A DNA stretch of 47,514 bases from an uncultured Bacteroidales bacterium (lineage in GTDB: Bacteria > Bacteroidota > Bacteroidia > Bacteroidales > Paludibacteraceae): positions 1 to 47,514 of the forward strand of contig CADCBB010000012.1 in the NCBI GenBank assembly GCA_902799555.1, read 5' to 3'. Below are positions 8,087 through 15,637 of the stretch, piece after piece. Under the pieces are notes generated by a model, which worked only from the letters and a program-made list of their open reading frames with translations, ran no database searches and was not told the DNA's origin. Position 1 is the first letter of the stretch. Each line of letters begins with the position of its first letter. The position numbers were made by a program, and so were the translations under genes.

Positions 8087-8653
8087 ATGGCAAAGTTTTT
8101 AATCGTTGGTTTAGGCAATATAGGTGACGAGTACGCAGGTACGCGCCATAACATCGGCTTTATGATGATCGATGCTTTTGCTGCATCGAAAGACGCCAAG
8201 TGGGAAGATAAGCGGTACGGGTTCGTGGCGAAATGTCGTGTTAAGAATGCCGAGCTCGTACTGCTTAAACCTTCCACGTATATGAACCTCAGCGGTAACG
8301 CCGTGCGTTATTGGTTGCAACAGGAGAAGATACCGGTGGAAAACATGCTGGTACTGGTGGATGACCTCAACCTACCGTTTGGTACGATCCGGATTCGCAA
8401 ACAGGGTTCTAACGGCGGTCATAACGGACTCGGTAACATTCAATCCGTTTTAGGTACCGAGAACTACGCACGCGTACGTTTCGGTATAGGAAACGAGTAC
8501 ACACGCGGAACGCAGATCAATTTTGTGCTCGGCGAATGGACCGATGAAGAGAAAAAGACCATCGATGAGCGTCTCAAAGTGACCTCCGAGATCATTCCGT
8601 CCTTCTGTCTTCAAGGCATCGACCGCACCATGAATCAGTTTAATAACAAATGA
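8087..8653 (+). CDS. pth: peptidyl-tRNA hydrolase
   Basis: Releases tRNA from peptidyl-tRNAs dropped by the ribosome. The 188-residue protein matches the family length. It shows [22 protein letters not shown] with the conserved Asn11 and catalytic His21. The conserved [10 protein letters not shown] block, then [12 protein letters not shown] with the family Asp, and GSNGGHNGL follow. Its last codon overlaps the next start as ATGA, so it heads a tightly packed run pth, S4 protein, DUF4924, nth. No separate promoter is clear in the 8 bases after the rplY terminator; some transcription may read through that terminator. Confidence 0.96.
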   Translation: MAKFLIVGLGNIGDEYAGTRHNIGFMMIDAFAASKDAKWEDKRYGFVAKCRVKNAELVLLKPSTYMNLSGNAVRYWLQQEKIPVENMLVLVDDLNLPFGTIRIRKQGSNGGHNGLGNIQSVLGTENYARVRFGIGNEYTRGTQINFVLGEWTDEEKKTIDERLKVTSEIIPSFCLQGIDRTMNQFNNK

Positions 8654-9060
8654 GCGAAGTTCGTGTCGATAAATATCTCTGGGCTATGCGGATCTATAAG
8701 ACCCGCTCTATCGCCGCTGATGCCTGCAAGAACGGGCGTATCACGATGAATGGCGTCCAACTCAAGCCCAGCCGCACCTTTAAGATCGGCGATACGTTCA
8801 ACGTGCGCAAAGGTCCGATCACTTATACCTATAAGGTACTTCAACTGACGGAGAACCGCTTAGGCGCCAAACTCGTGCCCGAATACATGCAGGATTGCAC
8901 GTCTCCGCAACAACTCGAACTGCTCGAACTGGCACGCCTGGCCGGTAATGGCGGTAGGGATAGAGGCACCGGAAGACCGACAAAGAAAGACAGACGAGAT
9001 ATTGAGGTTTTTATGTCTGAGATTGACGATTGGACGAATGACGATTTAACGATTGATTGA
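8650..9060 (+). CDS. S4-domain RNA-binding protein, Hsp15-like
   Basis: A 136-residue protein whose first 60 residues are an S4 domain ([20 protein letters not shown], then [20 protein letters not shown]), the arrangement of heat-shock protein 15 (HslR), which binds stalled 50S subunits carrying peptidyl-tRNA. Position directly after pth, with a 4-base overlap, fits a role in rescue of stalled ribosomes. The basic middle ([16 protein letters not shown]) is typical. The last 15 residues are acidic and are encoded by a tandem GATTGACG-type array, so this tail has probably been altered by the repeat rather than conserved. Confidence 0.85.
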   Translation: MSEVRVDKYLWAMRIYKTRSIAADACKNGRITMNGVQLKPSRTFKIGDTFNVRKGPITYTYKVLQLTENRLGAKLVPEYMQDCTSPQQLELLELARLAGNGGRDRGTGRPTKKDRRDIEVFMSEIDDWTNDDLTID

Positions 9061-9067
9061 CGATTGA
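9021..9067. repeat. 7-8-nt tandem array, ACGATTG word, running through a stop codon
   Basis: About six imperfect copies of ACGATTG/ACGATTTA cover the last codons of the S4 gene, its stop codon and the gap before DUF4924. The same word flanks the four-helix-bundle gene at 24609-24671 and, inverted, 25035-25096. Confidence 0.8.
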
Positions 9068-9080
9068 ATTCATTGTTCGA

Positions 9081-9539
9081 ATGAAATCTAAAAAAGACAA
9101 TATAGCGGAATATATTCTCTATTTATGGCAAATGGAGGACTACCTGCGGGCGTTTCCGCAGAATGCGGAGGCTACGCCTGAATTACATGACCTCAACGAG
9201 ATGATGCATCGCGAAGGTATCGTAGAGGGTGGTCATTTGGCCTTAGCCAATAATGCGCTTGCGGAACTGATTGACCTGCATACGACCCTTCTTAACGAAG
9301 ATGCCATGTATCGCGCCGCCATCATTCGCTTGCAGCCGAGTCTGAATCTGCTGAAGGCCAAAACCGACCGTCCTACGATGTCGGATATCGAAGCATGCCT
9401 CGTGCTGCTCTACCAGATTATGATGCTTCGTCTTCAGAAAAAGGAGATCACCCCGGAGACTGCTTCCGTGCAACAACAGGCGACGCAAGTACTCACATTC
9501 TTAAGCCGCACCTATCATGACGACCAAACAGCGGTTTGA
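9081..9539 (+). CDS. DUF4924 family protein
   Basis: A 152-residue, all-helical, soluble protein beginning KSKKDNIAEYILYLWQMEDYLRA. From memory this start and the NEMMHREGI block match the Bacteroidetes-specific family DUF4924, whose role is not known. The frame opens at a TTG at 9057, but that lies in the repeat array; the ATG at 9081 is preferred. It overlaps the start of nth by 23 bases, so the two are likely co-translated. The neighbourhood (pth, S4 protein, nth) suggests a housekeeping role without specifying which. Confidence 0.8.
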   Translation: MKSKKDNIAEYILYLWQMEDYLRAFPQNAEATPELHDLNEMMHREGIVEGGHLALANNALAELIDLHTTLLNEDAMYRAAIIRLQPSLNLLKAKTDRPTMSDIEACLVLLYQIMMLRLQKKEITPETASVQQQATQVLTFLSRTYHDDQTAV

Positions 9540-10152
9540 AAATATATTAGCTTGGTTTGAAGCGAACATGCCGGTCGCAGAGAGTGAGTTGGTATTTGCC
9601 AACCCCTTCCAATGCTTGGTGGCTGTAATGCTCTCCGCCCAATGTACGGACAAGCGTGTCAATATGGTTACTCCGGCTCTCTTTGCCGCATACCCGACCC
9701 CGGAATCCTTAGCAAAAGCGACAAGCGACGAGGTCTTTGAGTATGTCAAATCGGTCAGTTACCCGCGTTCCAAATCAGAACATCTGGTGCAGATGGCACA
9801 ACGCCTCGTGGAGGTTTATCATGGTGAAGTTCCCGATACTATCGAAGATTTGCAGACGCTGCAAGGGGTAGGTCGCAAGACCGCGAATGTCGTTTGTGCA
9901 GTTATATGGAATCAACCGACGATGGCGGTGGATACGCATATCTTCCGTGTGAGCGAACGTCTCGGACTTACAACGAATAGTAAGAACCCCTTACAGACAG
10001 AAAAACAATTAGTTAAGTATATTCCTGCTTCTGTCATCCCCAAAGCCCATCATTGGCTTCTGCTACACGGCCGGTATGTATGCCAAGCCCGAAAGCCGAA
10101 ATGCGAGGCGTGTGGAATTCGCGAATTTTGTCGCTATTACGAAAAAAAATGA
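9517..10152 (+). CDS. nth: endonuclease III (DNA glycosylase/AP lyase)
   Basis: Removes oxidised pyrimidines and cleaves abasic sites in base-excision repair. All diagnostic residues of the 211-residue family are present. The helix-hairpin-helix LQGVGRKTANVV carries catalytic Lys121, and VDTHIFRVSERLGL carries Asp139. The C-terminal iron-sulfur loop is Cys189-x6-Cys196-x2-Cys199-x5-Cys205. It begins inside the DUF4924 gene. The gene is followed, after an AT-rich gap, by the recA promoter; no convincing terminator is seen. Confidence 0.96.
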   Translation: MTTKQRFENILAWFEANMPVAESELVFANPFQCLVAVMLSAQCTDKRVNMVTPALFAAYPTPESLAKATSDEVFEYVKSVSYPRSKSEHLVQMAQRLVEVYHGEVPDTIEDLQTLQGVGRKTANVVCAVIWNQPTMAVDTHIFRVSERLGLTTNSKNPLQTEKQLVKYIPASVIPKAHHWLLLHGRYVCQARKPKCEACGIREFCRYYEKK

Positions 10153-10213
10153 CATAACATTTCTTAACTCACAAAGCTCGTACGATTAATTTAATAAAAA
10201 ATTTATTAAATTC

Positions 10214-10244
10214 TTGCGTATGTCATTTTTTTTGTGTACCTTTG
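10214..10244 (+). promoter_or_regulatory. recA promoter
   Basis: -33 TTG (10214-10216), 20-bp spacer beginning CGTATGTC, -7 TACCTTTG (10237-10244). The -33 extension TTGCGTATGT is shared with the RseC-like gene promoter, and closely with tRNA-Gln. Confidence 0.85.
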
Positions 10245-10255
10245 CAGTCGATATT

Positions 10256-10275
10256 ACGTTATTACGTAATAACGT
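10256..10275. promoter_or_regulatory. 20-bp perfect palindrome in the recA leader
   Basis: ACGTTATTACGTAATAACGT is identical to its reverse complement. It lies 12 bases after the -7 box and 29 bases before the recA ATG, so it is transcribed or at the initiation site. It could be a repressor operator, an RNA hairpin, or a product of the TTACG-type tandem word in the same leader (10251-10281). Confidence 0.5.
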
Positions 10276-10304
10276 TATTACGAACATTTAAAAATCACAA
10301 TATT

Positions 10305-11345
10305 ATGGCAGAGAAACAAGCACCATCGGCAGATAAGCTCAAAGCATTGCAGGCTGCGATGGCGAAGATTGACAAAGAATATGGCAAAGGTGCCATCATG
10401 AAATTGGGTGACGAGAGTATTGAGAACGTTCCCGTTATTCCGACCGGAAGTCTGGGTCTGAACTACGCGTTGGGCGTAGGCGGTTACCCGAAAGGACGTA
10501 TCATCGAGATCTACGGCCCGGAGTCATCCGGTAAGACCACTCTCGCTATCCACGCGATGGCGGAGGTGCAAAAACAAGGTGGTATTGCGGCGATCATCGA
10601 TGCCGAGCATGCTTTCGACCGTTTCTATGCAGAGAAACTCGGTGTGAACATCGCTGAACTGCTGATTGCTCAACCGGATAGCGGTGAGCAAGCACTGGAT
10701 ATCGCGGACGAGTTGATTCGTTCGGCAGCTGTGGACCTCATCGTTATTGACTCTGTAGCGGCATTGACGCCGAAAGCAGAGATCGCCGGTGAGATGGGAG
10801 ATAATAAGGTAGGATTGCAGGCACGTCTGATGAGTCAGGCGCTGCGTAAGATGACCGCTTCTGTGAATAAAACCGGTACTACCGTCATCTTCATCAACCA
10901 GTTGCGAGAAAAAATCGGTGTGATGTTCGGTAACCCTGAGACCACTACCGGCGGTAACGCCCTCAAGTTCTACGCTTCCGTTCGTTTGGATATCCGTCGT
11001 ACGGGTCAGATCAAAGACGGTGAAACGATTAAGGGCAACCAAGTGCGCGTGAAAGTAGTGAAGAACAAAGTAGCGCCTCCGTTCAAGAAAGCAGAATTCG
11101 ATCTAATGTTCAACGAAGGTATCTCGCGTATCGGTGAGATTTTGGACTTTGCGGTTGCTACCGAGGTTATCAAGAAGAGCGGTTCCTTCTTCAGTTATGG
11201 AGACACCAAACTCGGTCAGGGTCGCGACAAAGTGAAAGATGTGTTGGCAGAGAACCCGGATCTGTGCGATGAACTGGAAGCAAAGATCAGCGAGAAAGTG
11301 AAAGAATTGGGTCTTGAGGCCGTTCTCAGTAAGATTGGAAAGTAA
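10305..11345 (+). CDS. recA: recombinase RecA
   Basis: Forms filaments on single-stranded DNA for homologous recombination and SOS signalling. The 346-residue protein has Walker [10 protein letters not shown] at 71-79, Walker [13 protein letters not shown], loop 1 and loop 2 regions ([10 protein letters not shown] and [31 protein letters not shown]) and the C-terminal regulatory domain. The ATG at 10305 is used because the frame further upstream crosses the promoter. No LexA gene is in the window. The leader palindrome is the only visible candidate control site. Confidence 0.98.
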   Translation: MAEKQAPSADKLKALQAAMAKIDKEYGKGAIMKLGDESIENVPVIPTGSLGLNYALGVGGYPKGRIIEIYGPESSGKTTLAIHAMAEVQKQGGIAAIIDAEHAFDRFYAEKLGVNIAELLIAQPDSGEQALDIADELIRSAAVDLIVIDSVAALTPKAEIAGEMGDNKVGLQARLMSQALRKMTASVNKTGTTVIFINQLREKIGVMFGNPETTTGGNALKFYASVRLDIRRTGQIKDGETIKGNQVRVKVVKNKVAPPFKKAEFDLMFNEGISRIGEILDFAVATEVIKKSGSFFSYGDTKLGQGRDKVKDVLAENPDLCDELEAKISEKVKELGLEAVLSKIGK

Positions 11346-11371
11346 TCTAGAGGCTCGACACCCGGATATTC

Positions 11372-12880
11372 ATGGATAGCGTCCAGTATATTCTTTCTCC
11401 CCGCGAGGCGTTTATCGCTGAGCAACAATGGCGGGTGGTGAAACGTTCAGTAGATGCACGGCAGCGAGAGTTGCGCGTGCATCTTACTATTCTAACGGAC
11501 GAGAACGGAAAGCCTATCCCGAAAGATGCGCCTATTCCGCTCTATGCACCGCCTGTCTTCCAAGACGTACATCAGGCAAAGCGGTCAGTGACTATCATTG
11601 GCGCAGGTCCGGCAGGACTTTTTGCGGCATTGACATTGCTTGAGCATGGGATCAAACCGATTATTTATGAACGGGGAAAGGAAGTGAGTGAACGCAAGAA
11701 AGATATCGCTTTGCTGAATCGAAATGAGGGTTTGAATCCTGAATCCAACTATTGTTTCGGCGAAGGTGGGGCAGGGACATTCTCGGATGGAAAACTTTTC
11801 TCCCGCTCGAAGAAAAGGGGAAACATGCAGCGGGTAATGGAACTATTCCATTATTTCGGTGCACCCGACACGGTGCTGTACGAAGCACATGCCCATATCG
11901 GTTCCGATAAACTCCCCTCTATCATTCGCAATATGCGAGAATGTATCCTTGCGCATGGCGGAGAGATTCACTTTGAGACTTGCGTGAGAAGTCTCAAAGA
12001 GTGGAAAATGGAAAATGGAAAATGGAAAATTCCATTAATCTTGGCGATCGGCCATTCAGCACACGATACGTATCGGATGTTAGCGGAAGAGGGTGTGAAG
12101 TTAGAGACGAAGGGTTTTGCGATGGGCGTTCGTGCAGAACACCCGCAGGCACTCATCAATAAATTAATGTACCATCTTAAGCCATCAGCCATCAGCCGTC
12201 AGGATTCAGAACTTATTGAGTACGTCGGCAATGCCTCGTATAGTTTAGTAACGCAGGTCGATGGTCGAGGCGTTTATTCGTTCTGTATGTGTCCGGGCGG
12301 ACATATTGTGCCGGCAGGCAGCGAAGCGGGTAGTTGTGTTGTGAATGGAATGAGTGCGAGTCATCGTAATTCACCTTATGCCAACTCAGGAATGGTCGTT
12401 CAGATCAATCCGGAAGATATACCCGGCGACGATCCGCTACGTGGATTAGCGTTCCAAGAAGAATTAGAACGTCTCGCGTTTGAGCATGGCGGTCCGCAAG
12501 CCCAAGCTCCCGCCCAACGTCTTCGCGATTTTGTAGAGGGTCGTGCCTCCAAAGATCTGCCGGCATGCAGTTACTTGCCGGGCATTATACCGAGTAGGTT
12601 GGACCAATGGTTACCGGCGCATATCGGTAAACGCTTGCAACAGGGTTTTGGGGATTTCGATAAGAAATACCCGGGCTTTCTGACGAATGATGCTGTCATC
12701 GTAGGTGTGGAGAGTCGAAGCAGCAGTGCGGTACGTATCCCGCGAGATCCGGAAACCTTACAATCGGTGAGTACTCCCCTGCTCTATCCCTGCGGCGAAG
12801 GAGCAGGTTACGCAGGAGGCATCACGAGTTCTGCTTTGGATGGCATCAATGCAGCACTCAAGATTGCGGAGTTGGCATAA
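11372..12880 (+). CDS. FAD-dependent dehydrogenase, COG2509 type, carrying two in-frame tandem arrays
   Basis: A 502-residue flavoprotein with the dinucleotide fold VTIIGAGPAGLFAA (GxGxxG at 77-82). The ESNYCFGEGGAGTFSDGKL block is typical of the uncharacterised FAD-dependent dehydrogenases grouped in COG2509. The C-terminal FAD-contact motif LYPCGEGAGYAGGITSSALDG is also present. The substrate is unknown. Two short stretches are alien to the family pattern: residues 211-220, encoded by four copies of the 7-nt unit TGGAAAA, and residues around 270-277, encoded by three copies of GCCATCA-like 7-nt units. The reading frame is intact, but copy-number change in either array would shift it. It starts 26 bases after recA. 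Confidence 0.9.
   Translation: MDSVQYILSPREAFIAEQQWRVVKRSVDARQRELRVHLTILTDENGKPIPKDAPIPLYAPPVFQDVHQAKRSVTIIGAGPAGLFAALTLLEHGIKPIIYERGKEVSERKKDIALLNRNEGLNPESNYCFGEGGAGTFSDGKLFSRSKKRGNMQRVMELFHYFGAPDTVLYEAHAHIGSDKLPSIIRNMRECILAHGGEIHFETCVRSLKEWKMENGKWKIPLILAIGHSAHDTYRMLAEEGVKLETKGFAMGVRAEHPQALINKLMYHLKPSAISRQDSELIEYVGNASYSLVTQVDGRGVYSFCMCPGGHIVPAGSEAGSCVVNGMSASHRNSPYANSGMVVQINPEDIPGDDPLRGLAFQEELERLAFEHGGPQAQAPAQRLRDFVEGRASKDLPACSYLPGIIPSRLDQWLPAHIGKRLQQGFGDFDKKYPGFLTNDAVIVGVESRSSSAVRIPRDPETLQSVSTPLLYPCGEGAGYAGGITSSALDGINAALKIAELA
12002..12031. repeat. 7-nt tandem array TGGAAAA x4 inside a coding region
   Basis: Four perfect copies of TGGAAAA plus TT lie inside the FAD-dehydrogenase gene and encode a Trp/Met/Lys-rich loop. 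Seven is not a multiple of three, so gain or loss of one unit would break the frame. Confidence 0.9.
12181..12203. repeat. 7-nt tandem array GCCATCA x3 inside a coding region
   Basis: GCCATCA, GCCATCA, GCCGTCA, GG in the same gene as the preceding array. Three units add 21 bases, keeping the frame. Confidence 0.85.
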
Positions 12881-12888
12881 TTATTGAT

Positions 12889-12927
12889 ACTAGATTCCTA
12901 GAGCCCTAGGATCCTAGAACCCTAGAA
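12889..12927. repeat. 8-nt tandem array with CCTAG core
   Basis: Four to five copies of TAGAxxCC (the x positions vary) occupy most of the gap between the FAD dehydrogenase and the GH28 gene. Confidence 0.8.
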
Positions 12928-12948
12928 AACAACAAAAACAGTAATATT

Positions 12949-14442
12949 ATGAAAAAAGTCCTTCTCTCCGCCCTACTATTGGGCGCGGCGCTGATGGTAA
13001 GCGCACAAAGTAAGTACGACCATTACTACACCAACCTGCCGATTGAGATCGAGCGTGTGCAGGAGGTCAAGTTCCCTGCAACATCCGTTAACATCGCGCA
13101 ATACGGAGCAGTGCCTGATGGTAAGACCGATTGCGGTGAGGCCATCAACAAAGCCATCAAAGAACTTAGCAAGCAAGGCGGTGGACACGTCATCGTTCCG
13201 CGCGGTGTATGGAAAACGGGTCCGATTCAATTACGCAGTAACATTGACTTGCACTTGAGTAAAGGTGCTACGCTGCTCTTCAGCGAGAACAAAGAACTAT
13301 ACGTACAGAAAGGTGACAGTCTGCGTGACGGAAGTAAGAAATGCTACGCGTTGATTCGTGCGTCCAAATGCGAGAATATCGGTATCACCGGTAAAGGCGT
13401 GATCGACGGACAAGGCTTTATTTGGCGTCCGATCAAAGAGAAGAAACTCAAGAAAGGCGGTGCCGCTGAGTTTTGGGACGAAGCATTGGCATTAGGCGGT
13501 ACGATCAAACCGGACGACAAGACCTATAGTCTCTGGTATCCGTTTAATCTGAAGCCGGAACTGGGTATCCCCAATATCGCTGCTACGCCTGAGATCCAAG
13601 AGAAAATGCGTCCGCATTTGGTGAACATTACTGACTCGAAAAACGTGATCGTAGAGGGTGTCACCCTACGCAACAGTCCGAAGTTCCACCTCGTTCCGAC
13701 ACGTATCCAAAACCTCATCATTGAGAACGTCACCATCGATTGTCCGTGGTGGGCACAGAACGGCGACGCGATGGATCCGGGTAACGTACAGGTTGCTCTC
13801 ATCGCCGGCTGTCATGTGAGCGCTGGTGACGATGGTATCTGTATGAAAGGCGGTGTAGGCGAGAAGGGTGTAGAGGCTGGTCCTCAACGCGATTTCCTCA
13901 TCACGAACGATACGGTTTATCGTGCTCACGGTGGTTTTGTAATCGGTTCTGAGTTCTGCGGCGGTATGCAGCGTCTGATCGTGAAGGATTGTATGTTCGA
14001 TGGTACTGATATCGGTTGCCGTTTCAAATCGGCACCGGGTCGTGGCGGTTGGTGCGAAGATATCTACTGCTATAACATTACGATGAAGGATATCCGCGAA
14101 GCAGCTGTGCTCTTCCAATCGGGTTACGCTGATCGTTCGGCAGGTGGTCGCGGTGCTACAGATACAGACGATAAGAGTAAGTTCTATCCTGAATGGAGCA
14201 ATTTCACCTTCCGCAATATCACTTGCGTCAATGCACGAAAGGCGGTAGATATGGTCGGTCTGAAAGGTCTGCCGGTTCATGACATCCTCTTCGATGGCGT
14301 TAGCTTCTATGGCGTTCGTGAAGGAATGACGATTGACTATGCCGAGAAGATCACTTTCCAGAACTGCATCATTACCCCGCAGAAAGAGAACGAGATCAAG
14401 CATAGCAAGAACCTCCTTTGGAATGGAAGTCCGCTGGAGTAA
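12949..14442 (+). CDS. GH28 family glycoside hydrolase (polygalacturonase-like), secreted
   Basis: A 497-residue protein with signal peptide KKVLLSALLLGAALMVSAQ. The beta-helix start (VNIAQYGAVPDGKTDCGEAINKAI) and active-site region identify glycoside hydrolase family 28, which hydrolyses alpha-galacturonosyl links in pectin. The catalytic Asp positions correspond to NGDAMD (271-276) and GDDG (293-296). The usual GHG appears as HGG (327-329) and RIK as RFK (358-360). Variants of this kind occur in the exo-acting and rhamnogalacturonan branches, so the exact linkage is open. It is transcribed away from the SusCD genes but lies next to them, and likely works on oligosaccharides they import. Confidence 0.9.
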   Translation: MKKVLLSALLLGAALMVSAQSKYDHYYTNLPIEIERVQEVKFPATSVNIAQYGAVPDGKTDCGEAINKAIKELSKQGGGHVIVPRGVWKTGPIQLRSNIDLHLSKGATLLFSENKELYVQKGDSLRDGSKKCYALIRASKCENIGITGKGVIDGQGFIWRPIKEKKLKKGGAAEFWDEALALGGTIKPDDKTYSLWYPFNLKPELGIPNIAATPEIQEKMRPHLVNITDSKNVIVEGVTLRNSPKFHLVPTRIQNLIIENVTIDCPWWAQNGDAMDPGNVQVALIAGCHVSAGDDGICMKGGVGEKGVEAGPQRDFLITNDTVYRAHGGFVIGSEFCGGMQRLIVKDCMFDGTDIGCRFKSAPGRGGWCEDIYCYNITMKDIREAAVLFQSGYADRSAGGRGATDTDDKSKFYPEWSNFTFRNITCVNARKAVDMVGLKGLPVHDILFDGVSFYGVREGMTIDYAEKITFQNCIITPQKENEIKHSKNLLWNGSPLE

Positions 14443-14463
14443 AGGCAAATACATAGCAACAAT

Positions 14464-14488
14464 AAAGGCTCGCGATGCGAGCCTTTTT
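14464..14488 (+). terminator. rho-independent terminator of the GH28 gene
   Basis: AAAGGCTCGC (14464-14473) pairs with GCGAGCCTTT (14477-14486), then TT. The stem is almost identical to the terminator at 14789-14812 serving the opposite strand. Confidence 0.9.
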
Positions 14489-14489
14489 G

Positions 14490-14788
14490 ATGAATGAGAT
14501 GTCGGTATGTCGCTATTTGAAGATGATACTTTGAAACTTTGAAACTTTAATGATACTTTATAAAAGATTGTAAATAAATAGCTTAACAAAGAAAGTATCA
14601 AAGTTTCATAGTCTCACGACAAATTTTAAAAGCGACACAGCGACATGACAAATTTTGAATGATGGATTGAGCCGCTTCGCTGAATGATGGGAATGATGAG
14701 GTTAGGGAGACGGAGGGGTAATAACGAGCAAATAACCAAGTAATATCTAAGTAATAACTAGCTGTTGATAGCTAAAAGGGAAAACAAA
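14490..14788. other. gene-free interval of degenerate repeats and a long hairpin
   Basis: No credible gene is seen on either strand. The sequence is mostly short degenerate words: ACTTTGAA repeats (14526-14548), GCGACA (14632-14646), AATGATG (14658-14700) and GTAATA/ACTAAG-like words (14726-14762). TGAAACTTT and GATACTTT (14540-14559) can pair with AAAGTATC and AAAGTTTCA (14592-14608), giving a 17-bp stem with a three-base bulge. Confidence 0.6.
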
Positions 14789-14812
14789 AAAGGCTCGCAG
14801 TTGCGAGCCTTT
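14789..14812 (-). terminator. rho-independent terminator of the minus-strand secreted protein
   Basis: Read on the minus strand, AAAGGCTCGC and GCGAGCC form the stem around AACT, ending in a run of six T. It lies 19 bases after the stop codon. Confidence 0.88.
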
Positions 14813-14830
14813 AGAAATGTCCGTTAGGGA

Positions 14831-15508
14831 TTAGAGACGTGTGCCAAGAGCGTTGTACTCTACACCATTCTTTCGGATGATGAGTTGACCGTCACGGTAG
14901 AACTTCTCAACCTTAACAGCAGCGTTGGTGTTGTTGATACCTTGAGCATCAGCAGGAAGAATAGCACCAATCTTCCAAACGAGTTTTGCGGTTGTACCTT
15001 CCTCTCCATTGTCAGAACGAATAACAATAGCGGAACCACTTGCCTCTAATTCAGTGTATACATCCTTATTTTCACCCCAACCCTTGAGATCAATTGTAGT
15101 TTTGCCTTTTACGCCCTCTACACCAATACCACTAATTGCATCCTGAGCATAGACAAGTACTTTTTCACCAGCAGTAGTCGGAATAGTGACCAAACGACGT
15201 ACACCATTCGGAGAGATGTAAGTTTTTGTAGTTTTGAAAGCTACTTTACCAGCTTGTTGATCAGAATAAGAGAACTCTACACCGCCTATTTCGAAACCCA
15301 TTTCGCCTGCTTCTGTGTTCTTGATCTCATACTTATGATCAGTTGCATCAGTCTCATTAAGGGTAACATTAACAGCTGTATTCAAAAGACCTTCATCATG
15401 AATTTTTGTACCGAGAGAACCATCACGGAAATCAAAACCAGTGAAAGAAGCGGCATTAAGAGCCATTGTAGCTGCTACGGCAGCTGCGAAGAGGAAAATT
15501 TTCTTCAT
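14831..15508 (-). CDS. secreted protein of unknown function with C-terminal Bacteroidales tag
   Basis: A 225-residue protein with signal peptide KKIFLFAAAVAATMALNAA. The mature part is beta-rich, polar and without cysteines or catalytic motifs, suggesting a jelly-roll or carbohydrate-contacting fold; I do not recognise a family. The last 26 residues (core GQLIIRKNGVEYNALGTRL) match the ends of the two BspA-like proteins at 40684 and 43234 and look like a surface-sorting or assembly tag. It has its own promoter and terminator and lies between the GH28 and pectate lyase genes, so a role in pectin binding is plausible but unproven. Confidence 0.75.
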   Translation of the reverse strand: MKKIFLFAAAVAATMALNAASFTGFDFRDGSLGTKIHDEGLLNTAVNVTLNETDATDHKYEIKNTEAGEMGFEIGGVEFSYSDQQAGKVAFKTTKTYISPNGVRRLVTIPTTAGEKVLVYAQDAISGIGVEGVKGKTTIDLKGWGENKDVYTELEASGSAIVIRSDNGEEGTTAKLVWKIGAILPADAQGINNTNAAVKVEKFYRDGQLIIRKNGVEYNALGTRL

Positions 15509-15570
15509 AATTTTAAAATTTAAAAGTTAATATTAAAGTTAATTGTGACATTCGTTTTACAAATACGCCG

Positions 15571-15601
15571 CAAAGGTACTACAAATTTTGGAAATAAACA
15601 A
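15571..15601 (-). promoter_or_regulatory. promoter of the tagged secreted protein
   Basis: On the minus strand: -33 TTG (15599-15601), 20-bp spacer, -7 TACCTTTG (15571-15578). The leader is about 60 bases. Confidence 0.82.
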
Positions 15602-15637
15602 GTATATATTGCCAAAAAAAGTGTATTTTTTGCATTT

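Noticed and set aside
10237-10305. Calling the recA palindrome a LexA box
   Set aside because: It does not match a LexA consensus I know and no lexA is in view, so only a generic palindrome is reported.
13666-14601. A 311-codon minus-strand frame and a 299-codon plus-strand frame at 21581-22480
   Set aside because: Both lie opposite well-supported genes (GH28 and susC) and look like codon-bias shadows.
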